64,000 nucleotides of DNA. Source: Blautia wexlerae. GTDB taxonomy: Bacteria > Bacillota > Clostridia > Lachnospirales > Lachnospiraceae. The stretch is from positions 1 through 64,000 of the forward strand of contig NZ_JAAIMY010000015.1 in the NCBI RefSeq assembly GCF_013300825.1, given 5' to 3'. A model generated the notes under the pieces. That model was given only the letters and a program-made list of their open reading frames with translations, ran no database searches and was not told the DNA's origin. Positions 17,802 to 26,735 of the stretch are shown here, one piece after another (the stretch's first letter is position 1; each line of letters starts with the position of its first letter). The position numbers and the translations under genes are program-made.

Positions 17802-19313
17802 TTATTTTTGCAGAGTCCATTTTCTGTTTGAATTATTTCCAATTGGAGATACATCAGGTATTTCTTTTAAAATAGCCCGGGTTCGCGGAAGACTTAATCC
17901 AATATATTCAGCAATATCACTGGTTTTTGAGATATTGTTTTTAGATAAATACTCTCTGATTTTTTCTATATTTTCCAAAGTTTTTTGGTTTTGTTTTTTA
18001 TGACAGGATTTATTCGCTTGTTTTTTATCGCTTGTTTTTATCGCTTGTTTTTTATCGCTTGTTTTTATCGCTTGTTTTTTATCGAAGCTAAGAATCAGAA
18101 GAGTTCTGTCTGGATCAAATTGTTCTTCTATAACTGGTTCAACCCAGCCTTGATTCTCCCATGTGTTAAAAATGTTGGGTACTCCGCTGCCGGCACGCTC
18201 GCCGATATTGATCAGATTAAACATTTTCATGAGTACTTTGTTGCGAGGATCAGAAATTCCCCCTTTTTTCATTTGTTGTTTTCCTGTTCTGGAATATCCT
18301 GGATTTTCAAATACTATTCTGTCAGCTTCTTTTCGGACTACAATGCCTCGAACACCATAAAAGTCTGCATTTATCAAACAGTTTGCGAGGGCTTCCCTCA
18401 ATGCTTCATGTACGGGAGTATCATCAATACGGTTTCCATCGATTGTTTTAAAAGGTACCTTGATATCTTTAACAAGTTTATTATATACTCGGAAGTAAAA
18501 ATCACATATATTACCGGACCATTCACCGGAACTTGACTGTAAGCGATCGGTCCAGCGTATAGTTGGATCCAGAATTTCACGATAATCTAAAAAATATTCA
18601 GGGAAATGTCGTACAATGTTATATTCATCTCCAAACATTAGCATTCCTGCAGCTGTTGGATGAAGGCATTTATCAATATTGGAAATGGCAGCAGCTCCTA
18701 TGCTGCGTAAATATTCAGAATCATTTAAACGGCCAAATGGATGTGCAGGTTTAAGGGCTCGATGTCTGTTGCGATATCCCTGAATGGTTTCATAATTTAG
18801 GTCGCTTATTGGAACATCATCCAGTACATCCATATCCATAGTGTTGTCTGTCTGGTCGCGGAGCATGGCTTTCACCTGAAGTTTGGTACAATGATAGTCT
18901 CCTTCGTGATTTCTTCGAAATGTTCCGCCAAATATATCATCATTAATATACACAGGTTTTTGTTCTCTGTTTGCCATAGGAACATAAATCACGATGATAG
19001 TATCTTCATCCTTCTCATATATCTCTACATCCTGATCAGATAGAAGATTTACGTTGACCTTTTTTCGATTATTGATTGTATCCCAGAAATGTTTTAACAG
19101 CTTGTCCCTGTCTGTACTTTTTAAACCTGTAGTTCTCCAGGTTCCATCTTTGTTTTCGGCAACTCCCAGAATAATTACGCCGCCATAACAATTTGCAAAA
19201 GCAGAGTAAGTCTCCCATAAAGAAGAAGGAAGGCCGCCATTTGCTTTTTTTACTTCGCGCCGGTTATCTTCTTTATATAAGTTGAACTTTGTAATATCAA
19301 AAAAATGTACCAT
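17802..19313 (-). CDS. AlbA_2 / schlafen-type ATP-binding transcriptional regulator with a tandem repeat
   Basis: 503 residues. The N-terminus (about 14-135; ENRREVKKANGGLPSSLWETYSAFAN, then GGVIILGVAENKDGTW) is the AlbA_2 (divergent AAA-4) domain of a widespread family of putative DNA-binding regulators. The middle has the GHKL-like C-terminal region (FENPGYSRTGKQQMKKG, then NLINIGERAGSGVPNI). From about residue 415 a 9-residue unit DKKQAIKTS is repeated, then a winged helix (NNISKTSDIAEYIGLSLPRTRAILKEI) closes the protein. The repeat is at 18013-18084 in the DNA. It is monocistronic. Target genes are unknown. Confidence 0.85.
   Translation of the reverse strand: MVHFFDITKFNLYKEDNRREVKKANGGLPSSLWETYSAFANCYGGVIILGVAENKDGTWRTTGLKSTDRDKLLKHFWDTINNRKKVNVNLLSDQDVEIYEKDEDTIIVIYVPMANREQKPVYINDDIFGGTFRRNHEGDYHCTKLQVKAMLRDQTDNTMDMDVLDDVPISDLNYETIQGYRNRHRALKPAHPFGRLNDSEYLRSIGAAAISNIDKCLHPTAAGMLMFGDEYNIVRHFPEYFLDYREILDPTIRWTDRLQSSSGEWSGNICDFYFRVYNKLVKDIKVPFKTIDGNRIDDTPVHEALREALANCLINADFYGVRGIVVRKEADRIVFENPGYSRTGKQQMKKGGISDPRNKVLMKMFNLINIGERAGSGVPNIFNTWENQGWVEPVIEEQFDPDRTLLILSFDKKQAIKTSDKKQAIKTSDKKQANKSCHKKQNQKTLENIEKIREYLSKNNISKTSDIAEYIGLSLPRTRAILKEIPDVSPIGNNSNRKWTLQK
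18013..18084 (-). repeat. in-frame tandem repeat in the AlbA-domain regulator
   Basis: About 72 bp built from alternating 13- and 14-base subunits (on the minus strand GCGATAAAAACAA and GCGATAAAAAACAA), which together give a 27-base period encoding DKKQAIKTS. A change of one 27-base period keeps frame, whereas gain or loss of a single subunit would not. Confidence 0.85.
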
Positions 19314-19435
19314 TGTTATTACCTCTTTTTGAAACCAATAATTTGTCCTTATTATACCGTACAGAACTGAAAAATGGCAATGGCTATAATTAAAGAGTCT
19401 TTGTCGAAATTGCCACAGGTATAGAGTGCTTCACA

Positions 19436-20413
19436 TTAATTCTGGAAACAGATATTCTGTTTTGCGAGTACAGGATATCGGATTAGGACTGTTGTATCCA
19501 GATTTTCACGATGCATATCAACAGCATTGATCTGATGATTTTCATAGGTGGTATAATAATAAATTCCCTTTGTTGTGTTGCAGCAGGAAGTGTAGAGAGT
19601 GATCTCATATTTGCCTTTTGCTACTTCGCAGCAGCCACGCTGCTGATCTACGGAGCCGAGGATGTGGAAGAACTGGCTGACGCTTTCGAGTTCGGAGTCG
19701 CCAGATCTGGAGTTCATTTTTGTGAAGGCAACTTTGGCAAAGCGGGAGGCGGAGGAAAGGTCTCCCGGGAGGCCGAGGGCGCCCATACCGCGGCTGTAGG
19801 ATTGGAGTTCTAATCCTGGAGCGAAGGTGTTCTCTGGTTGGCGAGGGGAGAGAGACTGGTAGTTGTTAAGCTGGAACATCTGCTGTGGGAAGGGTGGGTT
19901 ATTGGTTAGTACCCCTACAGGATTTTCGTAGATATGGAGGCCGTCCTGCATGGATTCGATAACGAGGCAGCCGGAAGCATCTGCGAGGATCCAGTGGAGC
20001 TGAGCACATGGGAAGTTTTCACTGAACTGTGTGTTGGTGAGATTCATAGTTGAGAGTCTCTGGCGGGCTTCTTTTAAGGTGGCACACTGGCTGAGAATCC
20101 ATGGGATGAATTCGAACTGGGCTACGTTTTCTTTGTCCGATACTGGTTCTGCATAGACTGCATTTCCTACGAAATTCAGACCTGCCATGCCGAGACCTTT
20201 TTCATTAATGGCATCATAGTAGAGTGGATAGTCTCCGGCCACATGAGCCATTCCGATGATGGCATAGTGAGAGTCAGGGGCTTTATCAGAATGACGGAAA
20301 TGGAATGGGTAGTTTCGTGGTGTGATGGTGATTTCATCACCGTAGGAAAATTCATAATCAAGGGTTCTGCCGAAATAGAAATCTTTTGTTTTATAAGTTG
20401 CTGCTGTGCACAT
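19436..20413 (-). CDS. choloylglycine hydrolase family protein (probable bile salt hydrolase)
   Basis: Ntn-hydrolase that cleaves the amide of conjugated bile acids or related N-acyl amides. After removal of Met1, Cys2 is the nucleophile. R16 and D19 (GRTLD) match catalytic Arg/Asp of bile salt hydrolases, N in GLNFVGNAVY, N in VLTNNPPF and R in ASRFAK fill the other active-site places. 325 residues is the usual length, and no signal peptide is seen, so it should be cytoplasmic. It is transcribed divergently from the GH31 gene. Penicillin V acylase activity cannot be excluded from sequence alone, but the GLNFxGxAVY pattern and gut context favour bile salt hydrolysis. Confidence 0.88.
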   Translation of the reverse strand: MCTAATYKTKDFYFGRTLDYEFSYGDEITITPRNYPFHFRHSDKAPDSHYAIIGMAHVAGDYPLYYDAINEKGLGMAGLNFVGNAVYAEPVSDKENVAQFEFIPWILSQCATLKEARQRLSTMNLTNTQFSENFPCAQLHWILADASGCLVIESMQDGLHIYENPVGVLTNNPPFPQQMFQLNNYQSLSPRQPENTFAPGLELQSYSRGMGALGLPGDLSSASRFAKVAFTKMNSRSGDSELESVSQFFHILGSVDQQRGCCEVAKGKYEITLYTSCCNTTKGIYYYTTYENHQINAVDMHRENLDTTVLIRYPVLAKQNICFQN

Positions 20414-20682
20414 ATTTTCTTACCTCCTGGTGCCAAAATAGATATACTTGTAGAACGTGTATATTTTGAAGAATATTACCACAATCTTTTGTTTTTATGC
20501 AATATACAGATTTTTGTTTTTGCACAGATAAAAATTGGGTTATATTGCTGGTAAGAAAAAGAATCATGATGTATACTGGTATCAGATAATTATTCAGCAG
20601 TCCGTTATCCCGCGAGGTACTGAAAGAGTTTCAATTTCGGAAAATAAGCAAATCATAAGATTAAAAGCAAGGAGGATCAGGA

Positions 20683-23037
20683 ATGAAGTTCACAGAAGGT
20701 TACTGGGAGAAAAATGAACGCGCAAACGCATCCTATGCGATGCAGGCTTTTACAGCGGAGGCAATTCCGGGAGGAATGAGAATTGTTTCTCCATTCCGCC
20801 AGATCATAGACAGAGGCGGTGCTCTGGATGTAGGAACTATCACTACAGAATTTACTTCTGCACGTAAAGATATCATCAGCGTAAGAAGTTATCATTATGA
20901 AGGTTATGTAAAAGGTGAGCCAAGATATGAGCTGAATGAGGATCCGCAGGAAACAGAGGTTGAGATTACAGAAGATGAAGCTGTGATGAAAGCCGGAAGA
21001 ATGACAGTAAGAGTGGACTTGAAAGACTTTAAGATCACATATGAAGCAGATGGAAAAGTTCTCACAAACATCGGATTCCGCAATCTTGGCTATATGCAGT
21101 ATGACAGAGCTACTCTGACAAAATTCCCGGAACCAAACTATATGGCAGCACAGTATCAGCCATATATGGTGACAGAGCTTTCTCTTGCACCGGGAGAATG
21201 TGTATATGGTCTGGGTGAGAGATTTACAGCGTTTGTAAAGAACGGTCAGGTTGTTGATATCTGGAATGAAGATGGCGGTACAGCTTCTCAGATTTCTTAT
21301 AAAAATATTCCGTTCTATGTAACAAGCAAACATTATGGCGTATTCGTAGACCACAGTGATCATGTTTCCTTCGAAGTTGCAAGTGAAAAGGTTGAGAATG
21401 TGGGATTCTCTGTGAAAGGTGAAGAGATCAGATATCATATTATTTACGGAGATGACATTAAGGGTGTGATCGAGAACTACACAGATCTTACAGGAAAACC
21501 GGCATTGCCGCCTGCATGGTCCTTTGGATTATGGCTTTCCACATCCTTTACAACAAACTATGATGAAGAGACGACCAATTCCTTTATCCAGGGAATGGCA
21601 GACAGAGATATTCCATTGAGTGTATTCCATTTTGACTGTTTCTGGATGAAAGAGTTCCACTGGTGTGATTTTGAATGGGATTCCAGAATCTTCCCGGATG
21701 TACCGGGAATGCTGAAACGTTATAAGGATAAAGGACTTAAGATCTGTGTATGGATCAATCCATATATTGCACAGGGAACTAACTTCTTTAAAGAGGGTCT
21801 GGAGAACGGATACCTGGTACAGCGTGCAGACGGAAGAGGAATCAAGCAAATCGACAACTGGCAGCCTGGCATGGGCCTGGTTGACTTTACAAATCCGGAT
21901 GCAGTGAAGTGGTATCAGAATAAGCTGAAAACTTTGCTTGATATGGGTGTTGACTGTTTCAAGACAGACTTTGGCGAGAGAATTCCGGTCGATGTGAAAT
22001 ATTATGACGGTTCAGATCCGGTTTCTATGCATAATTATTATACGTACCTTTACAACAAGGCAGTATTTGATCTGCTGAAGGAAGTAAAGGGTGAAGGTGA
22101 AGCAATCCTTTTTGCAAGAAGTGCGACAGCAGGCGGACAGCAGTTCCCGGTTCACTGGGGCGGTGACTGTTCTGCAACCTATGCCTCCATGGCTGAGAGC
22201 TTAAGAGGTGGTCTGTCCTTTACTTTATCAGGATTCTCCTTCTGGAGTCATGATATGGGCGGATTTGAAATGACAGCAGCACCGGATGTATACAAACGCT
22301 GGCTGCAGTTTGGTCTTCTTTCCACACACAGCCGTCTCCATGGTTCCAAGAGTTATCGTGTACCGTGGCTGTTTGATGAAGAAGCTGTAGATGTATGCCG
22401 TAAGTTTACAAAGCTGAAATTAAGATTACTCCCATATCTGTATTCTATGGCTGTAAAATCACACAAGACAGGTATTCCGTCCATGCGTGCAATGATCATG
22501 GAATTTAACGATGATCCTGCAACCAAATATCTGGATATGCAGTATATGTTAGGTGACAGTATTCTGGTTGCACCAATCTTCAACAAAGAAGGTCATGCAG
22601 AATATTATCTGCCGGCAGGAAAATGGACTCATCTTTTAAGCGGAGAAGTCAAAGAAGGCGGAAGATGGTATGAAGAAGATTATGATTTTTCTTCACTGCC
22701 TGTATTTGTAAGAGAGAATACTCTGCTTCCGATTGGTGCTGTAGATACTACCGTTGATTATGAACTGGAGAAAGATGTACAGATTCAGGTTTATGAAGTA
22801 AATGAAACTGCATCCTGTGAGGTAGTGACGCGTAAAGGAGAGACAGCTTTTACAGTAAAAGCTGTAAGAGAGGGAAATAAACTCACTCTGGAAGCTTCAG
22901 CAGAAAATGGAGGTATGACCTATCTGCTGAGAAATATTCATGAAATAGCTGATGTTACTGGTGGAAGCATAGTGAAAGATACAGAAAATGGTATTATCAT
23001 TGTACCGGAAGGATGCAGAATGGAAATTGAACTCTAA
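20683..23037 (+). CDS. yicI: alpha-xylosidase, glycoside hydrolase family 31
   Basis: Hydrolyses alpha-xylosyl ends, such as isoprimeverose from xyloglucan. 784 residues, close to E. coli YicI. The nucleophile D429 lies in KTDFGERIP and the acid/base D495 in HWGGDCSATY; both are offset by 13 from YicI D416 and D482, so the two proteins align closely. The N-terminal beta-sandwich, the TIM barrel and two C-terminal beta domains are all present. A strong GGAGG precedes ATG 20683. No signal peptide, so it acts on imported oligosaccharides, although no transporter is adjacent. A hairpin follows at 23083-23115. Confidence 0.95.
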   Translation: MKFTEGYWEKNERANASYAMQAFTAEAIPGGMRIVSPFRQIIDRGGALDVGTITTEFTSARKDIISVRSYHYEGYVKGEPRYELNEDPQETEVEITEDEAVMKAGRMTVRVDLKDFKITYEADGKVLTNIGFRNLGYMQYDRATLTKFPEPNYMAAQYQPYMVTELSLAPGECVYGLGERFTAFVKNGQVVDIWNEDGGTASQISYKNIPFYVTSKHYGVFVDHSDHVSFEVASEKVENVGFSVKGEEIRYHIIYGDDIKGVIENYTDLTGKPALPPAWSFGLWLSTSFTTNYDEETTNSFIQGMADRDIPLSVFHFDCFWMKEFHWCDFEWDSRIFPDVPGMLKRYKDKGLKICVWINPYIAQGTNFFKEGLENGYLVQRADGRGIKQIDNWQPGMGLVDFTNPDAVKWYQNKLKTLLDMGVDCFKTDFGERIPVDVKYYDGSDPVSMHNYYTYLYNKAVFDLLKEVKGEGEAILFARSATAGGQQFPVHWGGDCSATYASMAESLRGGLSFTLSGFSFWSHDMGGFEMTAAPDVYKRWLQFGLLSTHSRLHGSKSYRVPWLFDEEAVDVCRKFTKLKLRLLPYLYSMAVKSHKTGIPSMRAMIMEFNDDPATKYLDMQYMLGDSILVAPIFNKEGHAEYYLPAGKWTHLLSGEVKEGGRWYEEDYDFSSLPVFVRENTLLPIGAVDTTVDYELEKDVQIQVYEVNETASCEVVTRKGETAFTVKAVREGNKLTLEASAENGGMTYLLRNIHEIADVTGGSIVKDTENGIIIVPEGCRMEIEL

Positions 23038-23082
23038 TTGACAGGTAACAAGTTTATAAATATTTTAGAAATTCGACAAAAA

Positions 23083-23115
23083 ATAGGACTGGACAAATCA
23101 ATTGTCCGGTCCTAT
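23083..23115 (+). terminator. hairpin after yicI, possible terminator
   Basis: 14-bp stem ATAGGACTGGACAA (23083-23096) with TTGTCCGGTCCTAT (23102-23115), one T-G pair, 5-base loop. There is no clean T-run after it, so it may be a terminator with a weak tail or an mRNA stabiliser. Confidence 0.55.
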
Positions 23116-23252
23116 AATAATACTCACCAGAGGTCTTCTGGTAGTTCAATCTCGCCGGTTCGGCGGTAAATTCCACTTTTACTTATTATGAAACACGAAA
23201 GAATGAAGCATCTGTTTTTTGTTGCTAAATAAAACTGTAGGAAAGGCAGGCG

Positions 23253-23768
23253 GTGCAGTATGATTTTTTGAAACTTTTTCCTGTAGCAGTTGCCGGAATT
23301 TCCGTAATCATGGATATTCGCACTGCAAAGGTTGATAATGGCTGGATTCTGTTTTCTATGTTTATTGGAATGTTTATCCGTGTCTGGCAGAAAGGCATTG
23401 CAGGACTCGGTCATTTTGTTATGGGAAGTGTAACACCTTTATTTCTTATTGTTCTGTTTGTCTTCGGAATGATAGGTGCGGGAGATATTAAATTGTTCTG
23501 CGTACTTGGAGGCATTCTGGGACCCGGAGCTGTCCTGAAGTGTATTTTCAGTTCTTTTATTGCGGGTACATGTATTGCGGCCGTGCTTCTGATCATCCAT
23601 CGCAATTTCTGCGAAAGAATCCTTTATTTTATCAGATATGCAGAAACTACGGTCACTACCGGAAAGATTACACCTTACAGAAAGGGAAACATTTCAGCTC
23701 CTGAGAATTTTCATTTTACAGTTCCCATTTTGGTAAGCGTGCTGTTATACGCAGGAGGTATCTATTGA
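23253..23768 (+). CDS. A24-family prepilin peptidase, first copy
   Basis: Membrane aspartic protease that cleaves the leader of Flp-type or TadE-like prepilins. 171 residues, the short TadV-like form lacking an N-methylation domain. The catalytic pair is D21 (in MDIRTAKVDN) and D78 (in GAGDIKL). GTG 23253 is chosen because GAAAGG lies 6 bases upstream and no ATG gives a better fit. It opens the Tad locus and ends 4 bases past the start of tadZ. A second A24 peptidase lies at 30481 in the same locus. Confidence 0.87.
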   Translation: MQYDFLKLFPVAVAGISVIMDIRTAKVDNGWILFSMFIGMFIRVWQKGIAGLGHFVMGSVTPLFLIVLFVFGMIGAGDIKLFCVLGGILGPGAVLKCIFSSFIAGTCIAAVLLIIHRNFCERILYFIRYAETTVTTGKITPYRKGNISAPENFHFTVPILVSVLLYAGGIY

Positions 23769-24778
23769 AGAAAAATATTTTTGCAGTATGTGATCTGGAA
23801 GTGGAATATGCACTGAATTTCATGGATTATCTGAATCAGAAAAAAAATATTCCCTTTGAGATACAGGCATTTACAACTGTAGAGAATCTGATCACTTACG
23901 GGAAACACACACATATAGAGTTGCTGTTGATTTCCGGACGTGCCATGTGCAAAGAAATCCGGGAGTTAGATATTGGAAAAGTTATTATTCTTTCAGAAGG
24001 AGTACATCCTCCTGAACTTGACCAGTATCCAAGTGTGTATAAATATCAGTCTTCTTCTGATGTGCTCCGTGAAGTAATGGCATGTTATGGTGCTGAAAAA
24101 AAGACCATGTCAGATCAGCTTGCGGTATTAAAAAAGACAACAGAGATCCTTGGCGTATTTTCTCCCCTGGGGCGCTGCCTGAAAACTTCCTTTGCACTTA
24201 CACTCGGACAGATCCTTGCGAAAGACAAAGCAGTTCTGTATCTGAATCTGGAGGAATATTCCGGGTTTGAAGAACTTATGGGAAGAGGCTTTGATCACAA
24301 TTTAAGTGACCTTCTCTATTATGTGAGGCAGGATAATCAGAATCTTCTTTATAAAATGAACAGTATGATACAGACAGTCAATAATCTGGATTACATTCCG
24401 CCTGTGCAGATGCCGGCAGACATTCGCACAACAGCCTGGCAGGACTGGGAACGGCTTTTGCAGATGATTATGCTTGACAGTTCCTATGAGGTGATCGTGC
24501 TGGATATCGGATGTGGGATTGATGAGAATTTCCAGCTGCTCGATCTGTGTAAGAAGATTTATATGCCTGTATTGTCTGATGCAGTATCCCAGTGCAAAAT
24601 TGCTCAGTTTGAGAATCAGGTGAGAATCTGGGATTATCCACAGATACTGGAGAAAATACAGAAGATAAGCCTGCCTTTTCATATGGTGACGGAACCGTCG
24701 CCTTCTTATATAGAACAACTGCCCTGGAGTGAACTTGGTGATTATGTGCGGAATCTGCTGAGAAAGGAAAAAGGATGA
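23765..24778 (+). CDS. tadZ: TadZ/CpaE-like pilus localisation protein (degenerate ParA/MinD fold)
   Basis: 337 residues. An N-terminal receiver-like domain (about 1-115) without the usual phospho-Asp surrounds is followed by a ParA/MinD-like domain whose P-loop is altered (SPLGRCLKTSFAL), as is common for TadZ, so it may not bind ATP in the usual way. TadZ places the pilus apparatus at its site in the cell. The start is TTG 23765 with AGGAGGT a few bases upstream. Overlaps the peptidase gene by 4 and tadA by 4, so it is part of a tightly packed operon. Confidence 0.8.
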   Translation: MKKNIFAVCDLEVEYALNFMDYLNQKKNIPFEIQAFTTVENLITYGKHTHIELLLISGRAMCKEIRELDIGKVIILSEGVHPPELDQYPSVYKYQSSSDVLREVMACYGAEKKTMSDQLAVLKKTTEILGVFSPLGRCLKTSFALTLGQILAKDKAVLYLNLEEYSGFEELMGRGFDHNLSDLLYYVRQDNQNLLYKMNSMIQTVNNLDYIPPVQMPADIRTTAWQDWERLLQMIMLDSSYEVIVLDIGCGIDENFQLLDLCKKIYMPVLSDAVSQCKIAQFENQVRIWDYPQILEKIQKISLPFHMVTEPSPSYIEQLPWSELGDYVRNLLRKEKG

Positions 24779-25965
24779 ATAGAGATGTATTTAGAACCTT
24801 GCGCCAGATGCTGATGGAACAACTGGATCTGTCCAGAGAATTGTCGGATAAAGAAATCCTTGATGTGATCGATGAGCTGATCCTGAATCAGATAAAAGAT
24901 GTCCGGCTTGCATTAAAGGATAAGGTGCAGCTTCGTCAGGAACTGTTTTATTCTGTCCGCAAGCTGGATGTGCTTCAGGAACTGGTCGATGATGAAACTG
25001 TGACAGAGATTATGGTAAACGGACCGGATACAATTTTCGTAGAACGGGGCGGTAAACTGATCCGATGGCATAAGAGCTTTACATCCGCCGAAAAACTGGA
25101 GGATGTGATTCAGCAGATAGTAGGTAAATGTAACCGTGTGATTAATGAATCCATGCCTATCGTGGATGCGAGACTGGAAAATGGATCCAGAGTAAATGCT
25201 GTGATCTATCCGGTTGCATTAAATGGGCCAATCCTTACGATACGGCGTTTTCCCGAACACCCCATTACAATGGAGAAGCTGATCGCGCTGGGAAGCATTA
25301 CACAGGAATGTGCACAGTTTTTACAGAAGCTTGTGAAAGCCAGATATTCCATGATCATAGGAGGAGGAACCGGAAGCGGAAAGACCACATTTCTTGCAGC
25401 TATGTCAGAATATATTCCTGCAGATGAAAGGCTGATCACAATAGAAGATAACGCAGAACTGCGCATCAGAGGAATTGATAATCTTGTCCGGCTGGAAGCA
25501 AAGATGGCTAATATGGAAGGTGCGGTATCAGTTACGATCAGGGATCTGATTAAATCTGCGTTGCGAATGCGCCCTGACAGGATTATTGTGGGTGAGGTCC
25601 GGGGTGGCGAAGCTATGGATATGCTCCAGGCACTTAATACAGGTCATGAGGGGTCCTTATCAACAGCGCATGCAAATTCAGCGAAAGATATGCTGTCCCG
25701 CCTGGAAACAATGGTGCTGATGGGGGTTGACCTTCCGTTGGAGGCTATCCGCAGACAGATTGCATCTGGTGTAGATATTCTGATACATCTGGGACGAATG
25801 AGAGATAAATCCAGGAAATTACTGGAAGTAACGGAAGTATGTGGCTTTGAGAATGGAGAGATCCAGATCAGGCCGCTGTATCAATGGCAGGAAGGAAAAG
25901 GTCTGGTAAAGACTGATTCCCTCCTGCAGGTGGAAAAACTGGAAAGAGCGGGGATTGAATTATGA
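24775..25965 (+). CDS. tadA: Tad pilus assembly ATPase (TadA/CpaF)
   Basis: Cytoplasmic hexameric ATPase that drives pilus extension and, in Tad systems, retraction. 396 residues: N-terminal helical region, then the secretion ATPase core with Walker A GTGSGKTT at 198-205, Asp box TIEDNAEL, Walker B-like RPDRIIVGEVRGGEAMDML, and the His box GHEGSLSTAHANSAKDML. All catalytic motifs are intact. Overlaps tadZ and tadB by 4 bases each. No secretin gene (RcpA/CpaC) is present, as expected for a Gram-positive cell. Confidence 0.95.
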   Translation: MNRDVFRTLRQMLMEQLDLSRELSDKEILDVIDELILNQIKDVRLALKDKVQLRQELFYSVRKLDVLQELVDDETVTEIMVNGPDTIFVERGGKLIRWHKSFTSAEKLEDVIQQIVGKCNRVINESMPIVDARLENGSRVNAVIYPVALNGPILTIRRFPEHPITMEKLIALGSITQECAQFLQKLVKARYSMIIGGGTGSGKTTFLAAMSEYIPADERLITIEDNAELRIRGIDNLVRLEAKMANMEGAVSVTIRDLIKSALRMRPDRIIVGEVRGGEAMDMLQALNTGHEGSLSTAHANSAKDMLSRLETMVLMGVDLPLEAIRRQIASGVDILIHLGRMRDKSRKLLEVTEVCGFENGEIQIRPLYQWQEGKGLVKTDSLLQVEKLERAGIEL

Positions 25966-26735
25966 AAGGGAAAAAGAAAGAACAGTTATATCTGAAACAA
26001 GATTATGATGATTATCATTTCTCTCTGAAAGAATTTCTGAAATATCTGGGGCAGGCACTGGCATTGTGTATTATGGCAGACTATCTTTTTTATAAAAATA
26101 TCTGGGTACTGTTTCTTATGCTTCCTGTTCCTGTATTTTATCTGAAATGGCAGAGGAAACAACTGATCAGGGAGCGCAGAAAGAAATTGAATTATCAGTT
26201 TAAAGATGCATTGGTTTCACTAAGCGTTGCAGTTCAGGCGGGATATTCTGTTGAGAGTGCGGTGAAAGCCTGTGTCAGAGATCTGGAACGCTTGTATGGG
26301 CGTGGAACAGATGTTGTAGAGGAGTTCCGCTATATTGAGAGCCAGCAGCGTCTCAGTGTGCCGTTGGAGGAGTTGTTTCTGGATTTTGGAGAAAGAAGCC
26401 AGATAGAAGATATTGAGAATTTTGCATCTGTTTTTTATACAGCTAAGCGTACAGGCGGTGATATGAACCGTGTGATCCAGAAAGTAACCCGCATGCTTGG
26501 CGATAAGATTGATGTGAAACGGGAGATAGAAGCTACTCTGGCAGCTAAAAAGTCAGAACAGATGATCATGAGTCTTATGCCTGTGGGAATTATCTTATAT
26601 CTTCAGATGACTTCTCCGGGTTTCTTGAATGTTCTTTATGGAAATCCCTTTGGAATTGCAGCAATGAGTATATGTCTTGCGATTTATGCCACAGCATACT
26701 GGCTTGGCAGAAAGATTGTAGATATTGAGGTGTGA
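25962..26735 (+). CDS. tadB: Tad pilus platform protein TadB (T2SF family)
   Basis: Inner platform membrane protein on which TadA works. 257 residues with a GspF/T2SF domain in the centre (FKDALVSLSVAVQAGYSVESAVKACVRDL, then SQIEDIENFASVFYTAKRTGGDMNRVI) flanked by hydrophobic segments near residues 30-58 and 190-245. Standard for TadB. It overlaps both neighbours, with a GTGA join to tadC. Confidence 0.92.
   Translation: MKGKKKEQLYLKQDYDDYHFSLKEFLKYLGQALALCIMADYLFYKNIWVLFLMLPVPVFYLKWQRKQLIRERRKKLNYQFKDALVSLSVAVQAGYSVESAVKACVRDLERLYGRGTDVVEEFRYIESQQRLSVPLEELFLDFGERSQIEDIENFASVFYTAKRTGGDMNRVIQKVTRMLGDKIDVKREIEATLAAKKSEQMIMSLMPVGIILYLQMTSPGFLNVLYGNPFGIAAMSICLAIYATAYWLGRKIVDIEV

Noticed and set aside
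18013-18084. Repeat array considered as a CRISPR
   Set aside because: Units are 13/14 bases, directly adjacent without spacers, and in frame inside a gene.
24634-24642. Perfect DnaA box inside tadZ (also 30425-30433 and 57170-57178)
   Set aside because: Single copies inside coding genes, close to the number expected by chance in 64 kb.
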